Shown: positions 1 through 8,445, numbered from the stretch's first letter. The stretch: 64,000 nucleotides of DNA from Odoribacter lunatus (GCF_943193135.1 NZ_CALPCZ010000001.1:62001-126000), one strand, 5' to 3'. Notes: generated by a model not told the origin, from the letters alone. Numbers and translations are program-made.

Positions 1-11
1 TCTTTCTCCAT
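1..11 (-). CDS. fcl: Probable GDP-L-fucose synthase, first codons only
   Basis: Only the start of this gene lies in the window. On the minus strand an ATG at 11-9 reads M-E-K-(D/E) and runs off the edge. GDP-fucose synthase commonly follows gmd and in Bacteroidales often begins MEK, so the assignment rests on context and three residues. A second ATG at 42-40, overlapping the gmd stop, opens another frame ([14 protein letters not shown]) and is an alternative start of the next gene. The function, if correct, is the epimerase/reductase step from the Gmd product to GDP-L-fucose. Confidence 0.35.
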
Positions 12-34
12 AATACCGTTTCTTCGGTGTCTTA

Positions 35-1108
35 TTATTCATTTCTGTGGTACAACTTTTTTACGAAACGCATGTCATGCTCTACCATAATCTTAACCAA
101 CTGCTCAAAAGACGTCTTGGTAGGATTCCAGCCCAACAAAGTCTTAGCCTTAGTAGGGTCACCCAGTAATTGTTCCACTTCTGTCGGACGGAAATATTTG
201 GCGTCTACTTCAACCAACACTTTTCCGCTATTCCTGTCAATACCTTTTTCCGTAATTCCCTTTCCTTGCCATGCTAACTCAATGCCTACTTCACGGAAAG
301 CCAATGTGCAAAACTCCCGTACGGTGTGCATTTGTCCGGTGGCAATGACAAAATCCTCCGGCGTCTCATGTTGCAGCATAAGCCACATACATTCCACATA
401 ATCCTTCGCGTATCCCCAGTCGCGTAAAGCATCTAGATTACCCATATAAAGTTTATCCTGAAAACCTTGGACAATACGGCTTACCGCTAAAGTAATTTTT
501 CTGGTAACGAAATTTTCTCCCCTTCGCTCACTTTCATGATTAAATAAAATGCCGTTCACGGCAAACATATCGTAAGCCTCTCGGTAATTTTTAGTAATCC
601 AGAATCCGTACTGTTTAGCCACACCGTATGGACTGCGAGGATAGAAAGGGGTCGTTTCTCTTTGCGGCACTTCCTGTACTAATCCAAACAATTCGGACGT
701 CGAAGCCTGATAAATGCGAGTCTTTTTCTCTAGTCCTAAAATCCGTACCGCCTCCAGCAACCGTAACGTACCTACGGCATCCGTTTCTGCGGTATATTCC
801 GGAACATCAAAGCTGACTTTTACGTGGCTTTGGGCAGCCAGATTATATATCTCATCGGGATGTACCTGCTGAATAATCCGCATCAGCGAACTTGAATCTG
901 TCATGTCACCGTAATGCAAATTAATCAACCGTTGTTGTTTCATATCTCGCACCCATTCATCTAGATAGAGATGCTCAATTCGTCCCGTATTGAACGAAGA
1001 TGAACGTCTCATAATACCGTGAATCTCGTAGCCTTTTTCAATTAAAAATTCTGCCAGAAACGAGCCGTCCTGTCCTGTAATACCTGTAATCAGTGCAGTC
1101 TTCTTCAT
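35..1108 (-). CDS. gmd: GDP-mannose 4,6-dehydratase
   Basis: A 357-residue cytosolic short-chain dehydrogenase that converts GDP-D-mannose to GDP-4-keto-6-deoxy-D-mannose, the first step to GDP-fucose and related sugars. The N-terminal Rossmann motif is [14 protein letters not shown], followed by the family signature [19 protein letters not shown]. The Ser/Tyr/Lys centre is seen in QASTSELFG and [15 protein letters not shown], and the nucleotide-sugar region [17 protein letters not shown] is conserved. The length is typical. It ends at the window edge where fcl should follow, and has its own promoter at 1158-1189. It is on the opposite strand to the polysaccharide locus at 6 kb, so it probably feeds fucose to other glycans as well. 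Confidence 0.97.
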   Translation of the reverse strand: MKKTALITGITGQDGSFLAEFLIEKGYEIHGIMRRSSSFNTGRIEHLYLDEWVRDMKQQRLINLHYGDMTDSSSLMRIIQQVHPDEIYNLAAQSHVKVSFDVPEYTAETDAVGTLRLLEAVRILGLEKKTRIYQASTSELFGLVQEVPQRETTPFYPRSPYGVAKQYGFWITKNYREAYDMFAVNGILFNHESERRGENFVTRKITLAVSRIVQGFQDKLYMGNLDALRDWGYAKDYVECMWLMLQHETPEDFVIATGQMHTVREFCTLAFREVGIELAWQGKGITEKGIDRNSGKVLVEVDAKYFRPTEVEQLLGDPTKAKTLLGWNPTKTSFEQLVKIMVEHDMRFVKKLYHRNE

Positions 1109-1157
1109 ATATAATGTAGACTTTTATTTAGTACTTTCAAATAATTGAATCTGTAGA

Positions 1158-1189
1158 CAAAAGTAACGATTAAACATCTAACCTACAAA
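1158..1189 (-). promoter_or_regulatory. Bacteroidota-type promoter for gmd
   Basis: Read on the minus strand, TTTG (1189-1186) is followed after 20 bases by TACTTTTG (1165-1158), which fits the Bacteroidota -33 TTTG / -7 TAnnTTTG consensus. The gmd ATG is about 50 bases downstream. Confidence 0.75.
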
Positions 1190-1232
1190 TGCCTGTTTAT
1201 TAAAACATACACTCCTTTTTCATATAAAAAAT

Positions 1233-1256
1233 CCCCCGCTATTTTCTTAGCGGGGG
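1233..1256 (-). terminator. Intrinsic terminator of the amidase/DUF6266 cassette
   Basis: Perfect 9-bp stem CCCCCGCTA / TAGCGGGGG with a 6-base loop. On the minus strand it is followed by a T-run (ATTTTTTAT), so it ends the transcript of the genes at 1274-4034. It separates them from the gmd promoter. Confidence 0.9.
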
Positions 1257-1273
1257 AAAAGAAACCGGATTAT

Positions 1274-1468
1274 TTAAACTCCGGCAGAAGGTGGTAATCG
1301 GTTATCCCAACGGCGTTTGAGACGGGCAATGACAATCGTACTAAGAATACCGCCTGCAAGGCTTAACAATTGCCGTATCAGAATATTGCCGAGGTCCGAA
1401 GGAAACAGAGAATGACTGAAAATAAAAGTCATCAGCGTTCCTGTTGAAAAATCGAACAATCGGTTCAT
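1274..1468 (-). CDS. Small membrane protein, function unknown
   Basis: A 64-residue protein starting MNRLFDFSTG. The ATG at 1468 overlaps the stop of the upstream DUF6266 gene in a TCATGA arrangement, which suggests translational coupling; a longer start at 1483 (MHRVV) is possible. It holds two hydrophobic stretches (about residues 10-22 and 30-48) followed by a basic tail with ARLKRRW. That layout resembles small phage holins, and the neighbours (a holin-like protein and a peptidoglycan amidase) fit, but I recognise no family. Function is therefore not assigned. Confidence 0.6.
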   Translation of the reverse strand: MNRLFDFSTGTLMTFIFSHSLFPSDLGNILIRQLLSLAGGILSTIVIARLKRRWDNRLPPSAGV

Positions 1469-2097
1469 GACAACTCTATGCAATAGGAGGATGAAGCATT
1501 CCGTTTCGATTTACTGACAGCGAAAGCATAAATACAAAGATTTTCTTTGCTCCAGCGTTTCGGTAACTTGACTTGCTTCGTCATATCATTCTTCCGTTCG
1601 CCCAATTCGGCCAAAATAGATTCGCGCCGTTCTTTTTCAAACAAACCGACATATACATTATCATCTTTGGCGGATAATCCGGTTACCTCTTCTGCTGCAT
1701 GGGTAAGCACCACTTCTTCGGCTTCGCTATCCCATGTTACCGACACCTCCGGTTCTCTCAAAACCCCTTGTGAACACAACATCTGTTCCGGAGCCAATGT
1801 AGCGTTAAAATCCTCGTCTACAGCCACAAGAGAGTCATTCGTCTGTACAAAGGCATTGTATACGGATTGTTTGGTCGCCAAGGGCTTGAAACCGACCTTA
1901 ATCACAGGCGCCATCCTGCGGGACAAATCCGATAGCAGACTCATCTTGGCACGTTGAGCTAATTGTTCCGGCGTCTTGGGATTACGTATCTTCCCGGGAT
2001 TGGAACGCATGATACCTTGCGAATTGAGCCGGTACATCACCGTATTTGCCAGTTTTTGTCTAACATTGTCAAAAATAGTCGATCTGAAAATTGCCAT
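1465..2097 (-). CDS. DUF6266 family protein
   Basis: A 210-residue protein when started at MAIFRSTIFDNVRQKLA; the upstream in-frame Met at 2151 is less likely because the other DUF6266 copies start at the equivalent point. The N-terminal 70 residues carry the family pattern: a short basic helix, VMYRLNSQGIMRSNPG, then NPKTPEQLAQRAKM. The C-terminal half looks beta-rich (VSVTWDSEAEEVVLTHA) and could be an immunoglobulin-like fold. No signal peptide is evident. The biochemical role of the family is unknown to me. It sits second of two adjacent DUF6266 genes, downstream of an amidase and a holin-like gene, and ends overlapping the small membrane gene. Confidence 0.85.
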   Translation of the reverse strand: MAIFRSTIFDNVRQKLANTVMYRLNSQGIMRSNPGKIRNPKTPEQLAQRAKMSLLSDLSRRMAPVIKVGFKPLATKQSVYNAFVQTNDSLVAVDEDFNATLAPEQMLCSQGVLREPEVSVTWDSEAEEVVLTHAAEEVTGLSAKDDNVYVGLFEKERRESILAELGERKNDMTKQVKLPKRWSKENLCIYAFAVSKSKRNASSSYCIELS

Positions 2098-2209
2098 AAA
2101 ATTTAATTTTAAGTAAAACATAAGATAATTGATAAATGGGTATTCCTGCAAAGGAAACCGGTTGATACAACGGTGGTTATTTCTGTCGTTGTCTCTGTAA
2201 AATAGGGAT

Positions 2210-2854
2210 TTATTCTATTGCCGGCAGATAAAAATACCTGTTCGGAGAAAACTGATTCTCTTCCTTATTGGAGAAATAAACGTATAGATGCACCTCCTTG
2301 CTCCCGGCTTCAGGCAGAGGCAATACAGCCTCCTCGTCCCTGCGCTGAACCTCGGGAAAAGAGAGTACATGCAGGGAAAAATTCCCCTTACCGTCAAGCC
2401 AGACGGCATGCAGGCGGTCAGACATGTGTAATGAAGTGGGAGGGAGAATATTTTTCCATTTCAAGTAAACTTTTCCATAGCCATAGTTTTCCAATCGTAA
2501 GGATTGTGGAAACTCCAGCCGTCCCCGGCTTATCTGTAATTGACTGTAGTCATTGATTCGGAAACTTGTGTCAAAAACGGACATGTTACAGCGCAGAAAA
2601 AGATTGTAACCGCTCATAATCTTATCTCGGGCAGCAGCTCTCCAAATGTGTGGAAGAGTACTTTCATTATTTGCTCTGTAAAAAGCAACGGCTGTTCGCA
2701 AGCGGGCTTGTTGCAGTTGTTGTGCAGGGGTTTGAGGAATTGTATTAGACATACTGTTAGCTCGCATTCGGACCTGCCCTCTGGCTTCGTATAAAATCAA
2801 ATTGCCGATTTTACCTTTCAGTTTGTTGAAAAAGGATGAAAAAACAATAGCCAT
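2210..2854 (-). CDS. DUF6266 family protein
   Basis: A 214-residue protein beginning MAIVFSSFFNKLKGKIGNLI. The motif KGKIGNLILYEARGQVRMRA followed by TIPQTPAQQLQQARL is the diagnostic N-terminal part shared with the genes at 1465, 41518 and 44498. The C-terminal part is predicted beta-rich and diverges strongly from the other copies. It lies 154 bases downstream of the amidase gene and 112 bases upstream of the second DUF6266 gene, all on the minus strand. The function is unknown. Confidence 0.88.
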   Translation of the reverse strand: MAIVFSSFFNKLKGKIGNLILYEARGQVRMRANSMSNTIPQTPAQQLQQARLRTAVAFYRANNESTLPHIWRAAARDKIMSGYNLFLRCNMSVFDTSFRINDYSQLQISRGRLEFPQSLRLENYGYGKVYLKWKNILPPTSLHMSDRLHAVWLDGKGNFSLHVLSFPEVQRRDEEAVLPLPEAGSKEVHLYVYFSNKEENQFSPNRYFYLPAIE

Positions 2855-3008
2855 AGTAAGAATTTATTTGTGTTTAAAATCTGTTTCGTACAATCTTTTT
2901 ACAAAGGTGAAAACTCTCTAGAACGAATCTTTTCCCGTTCTGCGCTGTTCTGGAACGGAGGTGAAACGGAGATGATTCGGACTTGAAACGGCAAAATACC
3001 CTGGAATT

Positions 3009-3635
3009 TCATCCTCCGAACGGAGTTTGATGCGGCGTATGATGCAGCAAAAGCTGGTGCCGGAATTTCTCCATCGGGAAGGCGGGACCCGGATCAATTT
3101 TCCGGCTACTGATATCCGAATGTCCCACGATGTGTTGTATCGGATAGTTAAGTAGCAGCAGCTTGCATACGGCAAAGACGGATTGGATTTGCGCCAGTGT
3201 GTAATTGTGCCAGTATGTAGCCTGTCCGTTTTCACAGTGGGTATAGACTTCATCGGGCATATATTCACGCTTAAACCATGAATAAAAGCGGTCACCCCGG
3301 CGGTGCAGTTGGCCGGCATTGTCCATTTCGATGCCGATGGAATAGCGGTTGAGGTTGGTGCGCCCCTCATATTCGCTTTTACCCGCATGCCAGGCTATCG
3401 TGTTGAAGGGCAAAAGTTGAATAATGCCACCGTCGCGTGCAATGACTATATGGGCGGAAGCATCCGTATCGGGGCGGGCAAGATGGTGGGCGGATGAAAT
3501 GGCATCCGCTCCGCCTGTGTAGTGGAGAACAATGGTATCGGGACGTAAAAGACGTCCGCAGTGTTTGTCGCAATGCAGGTGATGGGCGGTTCGTCCGCTG
3601 TATTTTCCTGCGAGAAGGTGATTTTTCAGATACAT
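3009..3635 (-). CDS. N-acetylmuramoyl-L-alanine amidase (Amidase_2)
   Basis: A 208-residue zinc amidase of the AmpD/Amidase_2 family, which cuts the bond between N-acetylmuramic acid and the stem peptide of peptidoglycan. Visible zinc ligands are the His of VLHYTGG (about residue 38), the His of HIVGHSDIS and the Asp of KIDPGPAFP; other family landmarks are SAHIVIARDGGI and NRYSIGIEMDNAG. No signal peptide is seen, as in phage endolysins, which need a holin to reach the wall; a holin-like gene lies 36 bases upstream. Similar unassigned amidases are frequent next to Bacteroidales capsule loci. Family assignment is firm, the biological role is inferred. Confidence 0.93.
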   Translation of the reverse strand: MYLKNHLLAGKYSGRTAHHLHCDKHCGRLLRPDTIVLHYTGGADAISSAHHLARPDTDASAHIVIARDGGIIQLLPFNTIAWHAGKSEYEGRTNLNRYSIGIEMDNAGQLHRRGDRFYSWFKREYMPDEVYTHCENGQATYWHNYTLAQIQSVFAVCKLLLLNYPIQHIVGHSDISSRKIDPGPAFPMEKFRHQLLLHHTPHQTPFGG

Positions 3636-3671
3636 GATAGAGTTTAATAAATGGTTAGATAATGGAAATAC

Positions 3672-4034
3672 TTAAATCTTCCGGATTTTTCCGGTTACTT
3701 TTTCAATGCTGCGTCCGATGACATAACCGCCGAGACCGATTTCCAGCAGATTCCAGAATTCAGAGGTATTCTCGAGTAGAGGAATCGGAATGAAAGCGCC
3801 GAGGAGGACAATAAGGGTAAACGCTAACATAACAATGGGGCGCCACGATTTTTGCAGCCAGTTTCCCTGTGCTTCGGTACGGATAATTGTCGCTTGCTCT
3901 TTTTCCAGTTCCGAAGCATAATGATAAAGGGTATCGACGATGGTCGAACGGATTTGTTTTTTCTCGCTTGCCGAGAGGGAAAGGTTGTCGATGATTCCAC
4001 CGACTTCACTTACCAGATTGGTTATTTTTTTCAT
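3672..4034 (-). CDS. Holin-like membrane protein (3TM holin type)
   Basis: A 120-residue protein: an N-terminal amphipathic or soluble part (residues 1-60, KKITNLVSEVGGIIDNLSLS), then WLQKSWRPIVMLAFTLIVLLGAF and a second hydrophobic segment ending GLGGYVIGRSIEKV. The W-RP-VM pattern before the first membrane segment and GGYVIGRS near the end are typical of the GTA-type three-membrane-helix holins. It is the first gene of a minus-strand run with the amidase. A TAGTTTTG element (4067-4060) lies just upstream as a possible -7 box. Pore formation has not been shown for chromosomal copies like this one. Confidence 0.65.
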   Translation of the reverse strand: MKKITNLVSEVGGIIDNLSLSASEKKQIRSTIVDTLYHYASELEKEQATIIRTEAQGNWLQKSWRPIVMLAFTLIVLLGAFIPIPLLENTSEFWNLLEIGLGGYVIGRSIEKVTGKIRKI

Positions 4035-4229
4035 AAGCCTGTTGGATTAAATTGCAAGGCAAAACTAATCTGAGGGCAAAAGGGGGATTGGCTACTAACC
4101 TGTTTTTTAGATAATTATTTTTTATAAATTATCAAAAAAGTGTGGGAATCAATATGTTATAAAATGAAATAAAATTACGGGTGTAAAAAAACAGGCTATA
4201 TGTGTTTGTAAAACCTGTATAAATTGTTG

Positions 4230-4964
4230 TTAGTGAGAGGATAATATGTCAAGATAACACTTCTTCAGTTTGGAAAGAAAACGCACGGGATTTTCTCGGT
4301 TATTCAATTTATATAAAGTTTGTTCGATATGATTCGGTTCCGATAAATGTAAAAAGCGGAATAGGCTGTTATACCAATGTTGCTTATTAATATACTTGTT
4401 CATGGGAGCGACTTCCCGGCAAATCCAAAGGGCATTGCCTAATTCCATCAGGTCTGTCATTTTTCCTGTCCAAAGGCAAGGAGAATTGATAATCAGAGGG
4501 GATTGCGGATTATGTAATATATTGCTGGCACGTAGAATACTCTCATATTGACAGAGAATAAAATCCGAGAAAATATTTTCTGCTTCCGATTGATTGGGAA
4601 AAGGAATCAGCTCGCCTACGGAATTTCTGGCATGAAAATTCCGATGGGTTATTTTCCCGTTTTCTTCAACGGTAAAACACTGCTTGGCCTGCTCGGAATA
4701 GGATGAATAGATATTCTCCGAAATACGGTCATTATTGGAAGCAAAATATGCTCTATATTCCAGAATACAGTTAAGCTCTTTATTCAATAAAGAATCCTTC
4801 CAATGATAATAGTCTGTGGAATTATTGTAATGGCATGGACTTCCTGCAAAATCATTGTATATAACTTCAGCTTTCTGAATCTCTTCTAAATAGCATTTAA
4901 AGTGCTTCAAATAATTATAAATTAATAATTTTTCAATATTAACAAATATTTTCAATTTATGCAA
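4230..4964 (-). CDS. RteC-like protein
   Basis: A 244-residue protein. The C-terminal part shows WTGKMTDLMELGNALW, followed about 45 residues later by R-x-N-P-V-R-FLSKLKKCYL; this W-T-x-x-x-x-x-L-x-E-L-x-x-AL ... FLxxL pattern is that of the RteC family, named for the regulator of excision of the conjugative transposon CTnDOT. The N-terminal half has the Y-W-x-D and EYRAYFAS elements often seen in the family. No integrase or transfer gene is nearby. The frame opens with TTG at 4964 and has no early ATG, so the true start is uncertain. Identification is from remembered motifs. Confidence 0.6.
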   Translation of the reverse strand: MHKLKIFVNIEKLLIYNYLKHFKCYLEEIQKAEVIYNDFAGSPCHYNNSTDYYHWKDSLLNKELNCILEYRAYFASNNDRISENIYSSYSEQAKQCFTVEENGKITHRNFHARNSVGELIPFPNQSEAENIFSDFILCQYESILRASNILHNPQSPLIINSPCLWTGKMTDLMELGNALWICREVAPMNKYINKQHWYNSLFRFLHLSEPNHIEQTLYKLNNRENPVRFLSKLKKCYLDILSSH

Positions 4965-5039
4965 AATTAATTGTGCATTTACAATATAAATTATAGAGTT
5001 GTCATAAAACTGTATAGGTGGATGTCACAAATTGAGATA

Positions 5040-5069
5040 TTGAAGATTGTAAGAAAAATTGTATCTTTG
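5040..5069 (+). promoter_or_regulatory. Promoter of the toxin-antitoxin pair
   Basis: TTG (5040-5042), 19-base spacer, TATCTTTG (5062-5069). It matches the Bacteroidota consensus and lies about 18 bases before the antitoxin ATG at 5087, so the leader is very short. Confidence 0.75.
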
Positions 5070-5086
5070 TAAAAAGTCATAATACA

Positions 5087-5317
5087 ATGAGTGAAGAGGA
5101 AAAAATTTATTTTCAGTTGGATCAGAATTCTCAAGAATTAGAAGAAGCTGCGATGATGTATGAAACGTCTTGTCATAATCCGGAACATCTTATTGCGGAG
5201 ATTCCTTCAGAATTGTTTCAGCATATGTCACAAGCTGCTCTTAGGGACTATGCAAAAGGACGGAGTATGACACCAGAGCAATTGGACTCATGGGTTAAAG
5301 AACGAATGGCATGGTGA
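5087..5317 (+). CDS. Antitoxin of a ParE/RelE-type module
   Basis: A 76-residue acidic protein starting MSEEEKIYFQLD. It precedes the toxin gene with a 7-base overlap, the usual arrangement in type II modules where the antitoxin is made first. The middle (NPEHLIAEIPSELFQHM) and the C-terminal MTPEQLDSWVKERM are probably helical; I recognise no DNA-binding fold with certainty. Identification as antitoxin rests on the position and size. Such pairs usually repress their own promoter, here 5040-5069. Confidence 0.7.
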   Translation: MSEEEKIYFQLDQNSQELEEAAMMYETSCHNPEHLIAEIPSELFQHMSQAALRDYAKGRSMTPEQLDSWVKERMAW

Positions 5318-5640
5318 TTGTTTGGTCAGATTTAGCACGTTTTCAACTTATTTCTATTATTGAATATATTGAAAATCTTTATGGAAAGACGACAGCACAG
5401 CATGTTTATATAAAAATTGTGGAACATGTAAATTTATTAGAAATATTTCCAAGAATGGGAGTGCGGGATTTTCGAATTGCTATTGATGAATTTGAGATAC
5501 GTTATCTTATAAATACTCCTAATATTATTCATTATCTTATTCAGGAAAATAAAATTCATATTATTTCCATACTTGATTCAAGGCAAGCGCCGGAGGTAGC
5601 GTGTAGAGTTATCTCAAATTTTTTGCAGCAACATAAATAA
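5311..5640 (+). CDS. RelE/ParE family toxin
   Basis: A 109-residue protein of the ParE/RelE fold. Landmarks are VIVWSDLARFQLISIIEYIE at the start, the central PRMGVRDFR and the strand pair EIRYLINTPNIIHYLIQ followed by IHIISILDSRQAPE. ParE members poison DNA gyrase while RelE members cut ribosome-bound mRNA; the sequence alone does not decide which. It is translationally coupled to the antitoxin. The pair sits between the RteC-like gene and the polysaccharide locus and may help keep this region in the genome. Confidence 0.82.
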   Translation: MVIVWSDLARFQLISIIEYIENLYGKTTAQHVYIKIVEHVNLLEIFPRMGVRDFRIAIDEFEIRYLINTPNIIHYLIQENKIHIISILDSRQAPEVACRVISNFLQQHK

Positions 5641-5734
5641 TTTTTATTTATGTTTTCATGTTGTTCTTCTTCTTTTTTGTATGTATTTCTTCTTTTTAAA
5701 GAGTCTGTTATTTCCTCGAAAAAATAAAAATATA

Positions 5735-5766
5735 TTTGCTGTTTCCTGTTTTATTGAGTAGATTTG
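5735..5766 (+). promoter_or_regulatory. Promoter of the polysaccharide locus
   Basis: TTTG (5735-5738), 20-base spacer, TAGATTTG (5759-5766): close to the ideal Bacteroidota promoter. It would give a 5' leader of about 270 bases before the flippase ATG at 6042. I saw no inverted repeats flanking it, so phase inversion of the Bacteroides fragilis type is not supported. The rest of the gap 5641-6041 is AT-rich and holds no gene. Confidence 0.7.
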
Positions 5767-5949
5767 TGGCATAGTTGTTGGTAAAAACAATTAAGCATAT
5801 TTAATTCGATTTTCTATTCTGTCCCATATATAAACATGTGACTTACCGGGCGGAGCTGTAAATGTTGTAAGTGTTTGATTCGTAATTTAATATAATAGAT
5901 TTACATTCGTTTGTAAGAAAGTAAATTTGAATCTCTATTAGTTTTGAAC

Positions 5950-5966
5950 AAAAAGAGCCTCTTTTT
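5950..5966 (+). promoter_or_regulatory. Hairpin in the leader of the polysaccharide transcript
   Basis: AAAAAGAG and CTCTTTTT form an inverted repeat about a single C. Allowing for loop geometry about 7 weak pairs remain. It lies in the long untranslated leader between the promoter at 5735 and the flippase start, so it could act as an attenuator or pause site, but the stem is A/T-rich and weak. Confidence 0.3.
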
Positions 5967-6041
5967 AAAAACGTTTTTTGCTGTTTTTCATAATAGCCTA
6001 AAAGGTTAGGTGGTATTTTCGAGTTTTTTATTCTGTCTTTT

Positions 6042-7571
6042 ATGTTATCAGAGAATACGCGCCGGATAGCGAAGAATACGGGGATGTTGTATATCCGCAT
6101 GCTTTTGATTATGGGGGTGACGTTGTATACGTCGCGGGTGGTGCTGGAGGTATTGGGTGTGGAGGATTACGGTATTTACAATGTGGTGGGGGGAATTGTG
6201 GTGATGTTTTCGTTTTTGAACGGGGCGATGTCCCAATCGACGCAGCGTTTCCTGGCTTATGAGATAGGGAAGAACGATTTTCAGCAGTTGAGAAAGGTTT
6301 TCAGTCTTTCGTTGATGATTCATGCGGGGATTGCTTTGCTTGTATTGATGATTGCGGAGACTGTGGGATTATGGTTTCTGAATACCCAGATGACGATTCC
6401 GGAGGGACGCATGGAGGCGGCACGGTGGGTGTATCAGTTTTCGATATTCTCATTTATGGTATCGGTGCTGCAGGTGCCTTATAATGCGGCAATCATTGCA
6501 CGAGAGCGTATGCATGTGTATGCCTATGTCAGTATTGCGGAGGTTGTATTGAAACTGGCAGTCGTTTTTCTATTGCAGTGGGTGGCGTTTGATAAATTGA
6601 AGTTATACGGAGGGTTGGTGTTTGTTGTAACGGTCGCTGTTGCCCTATTTTACCGTTTATATTGTAAACGAAGTTTTCAGGAGTGCCGCTTTTGTTTTGT
6701 TTGGGACAGACGATTGTATCGGACGCTTACAGGCTTCGCCGGTTGGAGTATGTTTGGGACGGTGGCCTGGATGTGTAAGTCGCAGGGTTTGAATCTGATT
6801 TTGAATGTTTTTTGGGGTCCCTTGCTTAATGCTGCGTATGGAATCGGACATCAGGTGAATACGGCTATCAATAGTTTTGTTCAGAATTTTACGACAGCAT
6901 TGAATCCTCAGATTGTGAAGTCGTATGCAATCGGAGAGAGGCATTATATGGAGGGATTGATTTTTCGGGGGACGAAGTTTTCTTATTGCCTGCTGTTGGT
7001 TTTTGCGCTTCCTCTTTTGATGGAGACGGAATTTGTCTTGAGTGTCTGGCTAAAGGAGGTCCCGGAATATGCGGTGGTTTTTACGCGTTTGATGATTGTA
7101 AATTCATTGCTGGAGTCGTTTACGTACGTCATGGGGACTTCCATTCAGGCAACGGGAAAGATTAGATGGTATCAGATTATCGTGGGTTGTACGATATTGT
7201 TGAATTTGCCTTTGGCGTGGTTGCTGCTTAAGCTGGGTTTGGAGCCTTTTTTTATTTTGTTTGTGTGTGTAGGGCTTTCGTGTGTGACCTTGTTGGAACG
7301 TTTGGTGATTATGCGCTGTTTGTTGGGGATTTCGCTGTGGCAATTCGTAAGGCAGGTTTTTGGAAAGGCAGCAGAAGTAACGTTGTTGGCAAGTGTCGTG
7401 CCTGTCGTATTGCATATGTGCCTGCCGGACGGTTGGATTAAATTTTCCGGTGTGATTTTTTGTAGTGTAGTAAGCGTGTTAGCCACCGTTTGGGGGATTG
7501 GTTTGACATTGGGGGAACGGGATTATTGTCGTCAGTTGGTCAGAAATTATTTGAAGCGGGGGAATGAATAA
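6042..7571 (+). CDS. Polysaccharide flippase (Wzx-like)
   Basis: A 509-residue inner-membrane protein of the MOP/MATE superfamily with about 12-14 predicted membrane segments, which moves undecaprenyl-linked repeat units to the periplasm. Landmarks are MLYIRMLLIMGVTLYTSRVVLEVLG at the start (here abbreviated by its pattern of first helix) and GVEDYGIYNVVGGIV, a common opening of Bacteroidales Wzx proteins. It is the first gene after the locus promoter and overlaps the next gene by 8 bases, so the locus starts as one transcript. Confidence 0.88.
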   Translation: MLSENTRRIAKNTGMLYIRMLLIMGVTLYTSRVVLEVLGVEDYGIYNVVGGIVVMFSFLNGAMSQSTQRFLAYEIGKNDFQQLRKVFSLSLMIHAGIALLVLMIAETVGLWFLNTQMTIPEGRMEAARWVYQFSIFSFMVSVLQVPYNAAIIARERMHVYAYVSIAEVVLKLAVVFLLQWVAFDKLKLYGGLVFVVTVAVALFYRLYCKRSFQECRFCFVWDRRLYRTLTGFAGWSMFGTVAWMCKSQGLNLILNVFWGPLLNAAYGIGHQVNTAINSFVQNFTTALNPQIVKSYAIGERHYMEGLIFRGTKFSYCLLLVFALPLLMETEFVLSVWLKEVPEYAVVFTRLMIVNSLLESFTYVMGTSIQATGKIRWYQIIVGCTILLNLPLAWLLLKLGLEPFFILFVCVGLSCVTLLERLVIMRCLLGISLWQFVRQVFGKAAEVTLLASVVPVVLHMCLPDGWIKFSGVIFCSVVSVLATVWGIGLTLGERDYCRQLVRNYLKRGNE

Positions 7572-8445
7572 AGTCAGAATTGCTTTGTTGGCAGTGGGGG
7601 TATTTGTTTGTTGGACATGGTTAGCGGAATATCAGAATGTACCTCCTTTGTCGAATTCAGCCCATAAAGTTGTGCATGTGAGCTTTGATGATGTGGTGTC
7701 GGTTTTCAAAGATTTGAAGAAGGATTCGCTTTCTTATGGCAGTGTGTTTGAGCACGCTTTTCTGAAAGAATTGAAGGAATTGCATGACAAATACGGGGCT
7801 TGTTTTAGTTTGTACGTTTTTGAAAGGGACGGTGATTTTCATATTTCAGAAGTTCCGATACGATTTCGGGAGGAATTTAAAGGGAATGCGGATTGGTTGA
7901 AGTTCGGTTTTCATTGGACTGGACCCGTTTTTGAATCTGATATAAGATTGAAAGATTTTGCAGATTCTTATCGAAGTGTAAATGAGTCTATTATGAGATG
8001 GGGAGATACCTCTTGCCTGTGTCCGGTTATTCGTCTCCATTATTTCTATGGGACGGATTCTCTTGTGGGAGTTATTAATGAATCGGGAAGAGTAAACGGC
8101 CTTCTGTGTGCGGATGATGAACGGGATAGTTATGATTTGTCGTTTGCTGAGAATGAAATCTTACGCCAGAATAGGTTTTATGAGAAGGGAGGAATGAAGT
8201 ATTTCAAGACGGATTTGAGGTATGAGAATTGTGGTTTTATTTATCCGGCTCTTGCACGACTTCAAAATAGGGACACGTTGGTTGTGTTTACACATGAATG
8301 GGCGTGGAGACCTCAAAGTTTGAGGCAGTGGGGAAGTGGGTTGTTGCGAGGACGCTTGGCGATGAATTGGTGGAATAGGTATAAGTTGAGAGCGAGTGTG
8401 AAATGGTTTCATGAACACGGTTATAAGTTTGGATTTTTAGAATGA
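7564..8445 (+). CDS. Polysaccharide-deacetylase-like protein, membrane anchored
   Basis: A 293-residue protein with an N-terminal membrane anchor (residues 5-22, VRIALLAVGVFVCWTWLA). The rest looks like the NodB/deacetylase barrel: HVSFDDVVSVF corresponds to the first motif with the metal-binding Asp, FGFHWTG to the second motif and VVFTHEW to the last His motif. The match to the classical TFDDG/HxxxH pattern is loose, so the activity could be deacetylation or another hydrolysis of a sugar. It overlaps the flippase gene in front and the radical SAM gene behind (ATGA at 8442-8445), so it is tightly coupled to both. Confidence 0.55.
   Translation: MNKVRIALLAVGVFVCWTWLAEYQNVPPLSNSAHKVVHVSFDDVVSVFKDLKKDSLSYGSVFEHAFLKELKELHDKYGACFSLYVFERDGDFHISEVPIRFREEFKGNADWLKFGFHWTGPVFESDIRLKDFADSYRSVNESIMRWGDTSCLCPVIRLHYFYGTDSLVGVINESGRVNGLLCADDERDSYDLSFAENEILRQNRFYEKGGMKYFKTDLRYENCGFIYPALARLQNRDTLVVFTHEWAWRPQSLRQWGSGLLRGRLAMNWWNRYKLRASVKWFHEHGYKFGFLE

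Noticed and set aside
2918-3388. Minus-strand frame of 156 codons overlapping the amidase
   Set aside because: The other minus-strand frame encodes the amidase with all zinc ligands; this is an overlapping frame without motifs.
5641-6041. Invertible promoter of the Bacteroides fragilis capsule type
   Set aside because: No pair of inverted repeats of useful length was found around the promoter at 5735.
5843-6100. Minus-strand frame of 85 codons in the capsule leader
   Set aside because: Very AT-rich, overlaps the flippase start, has no motif and no promoter.
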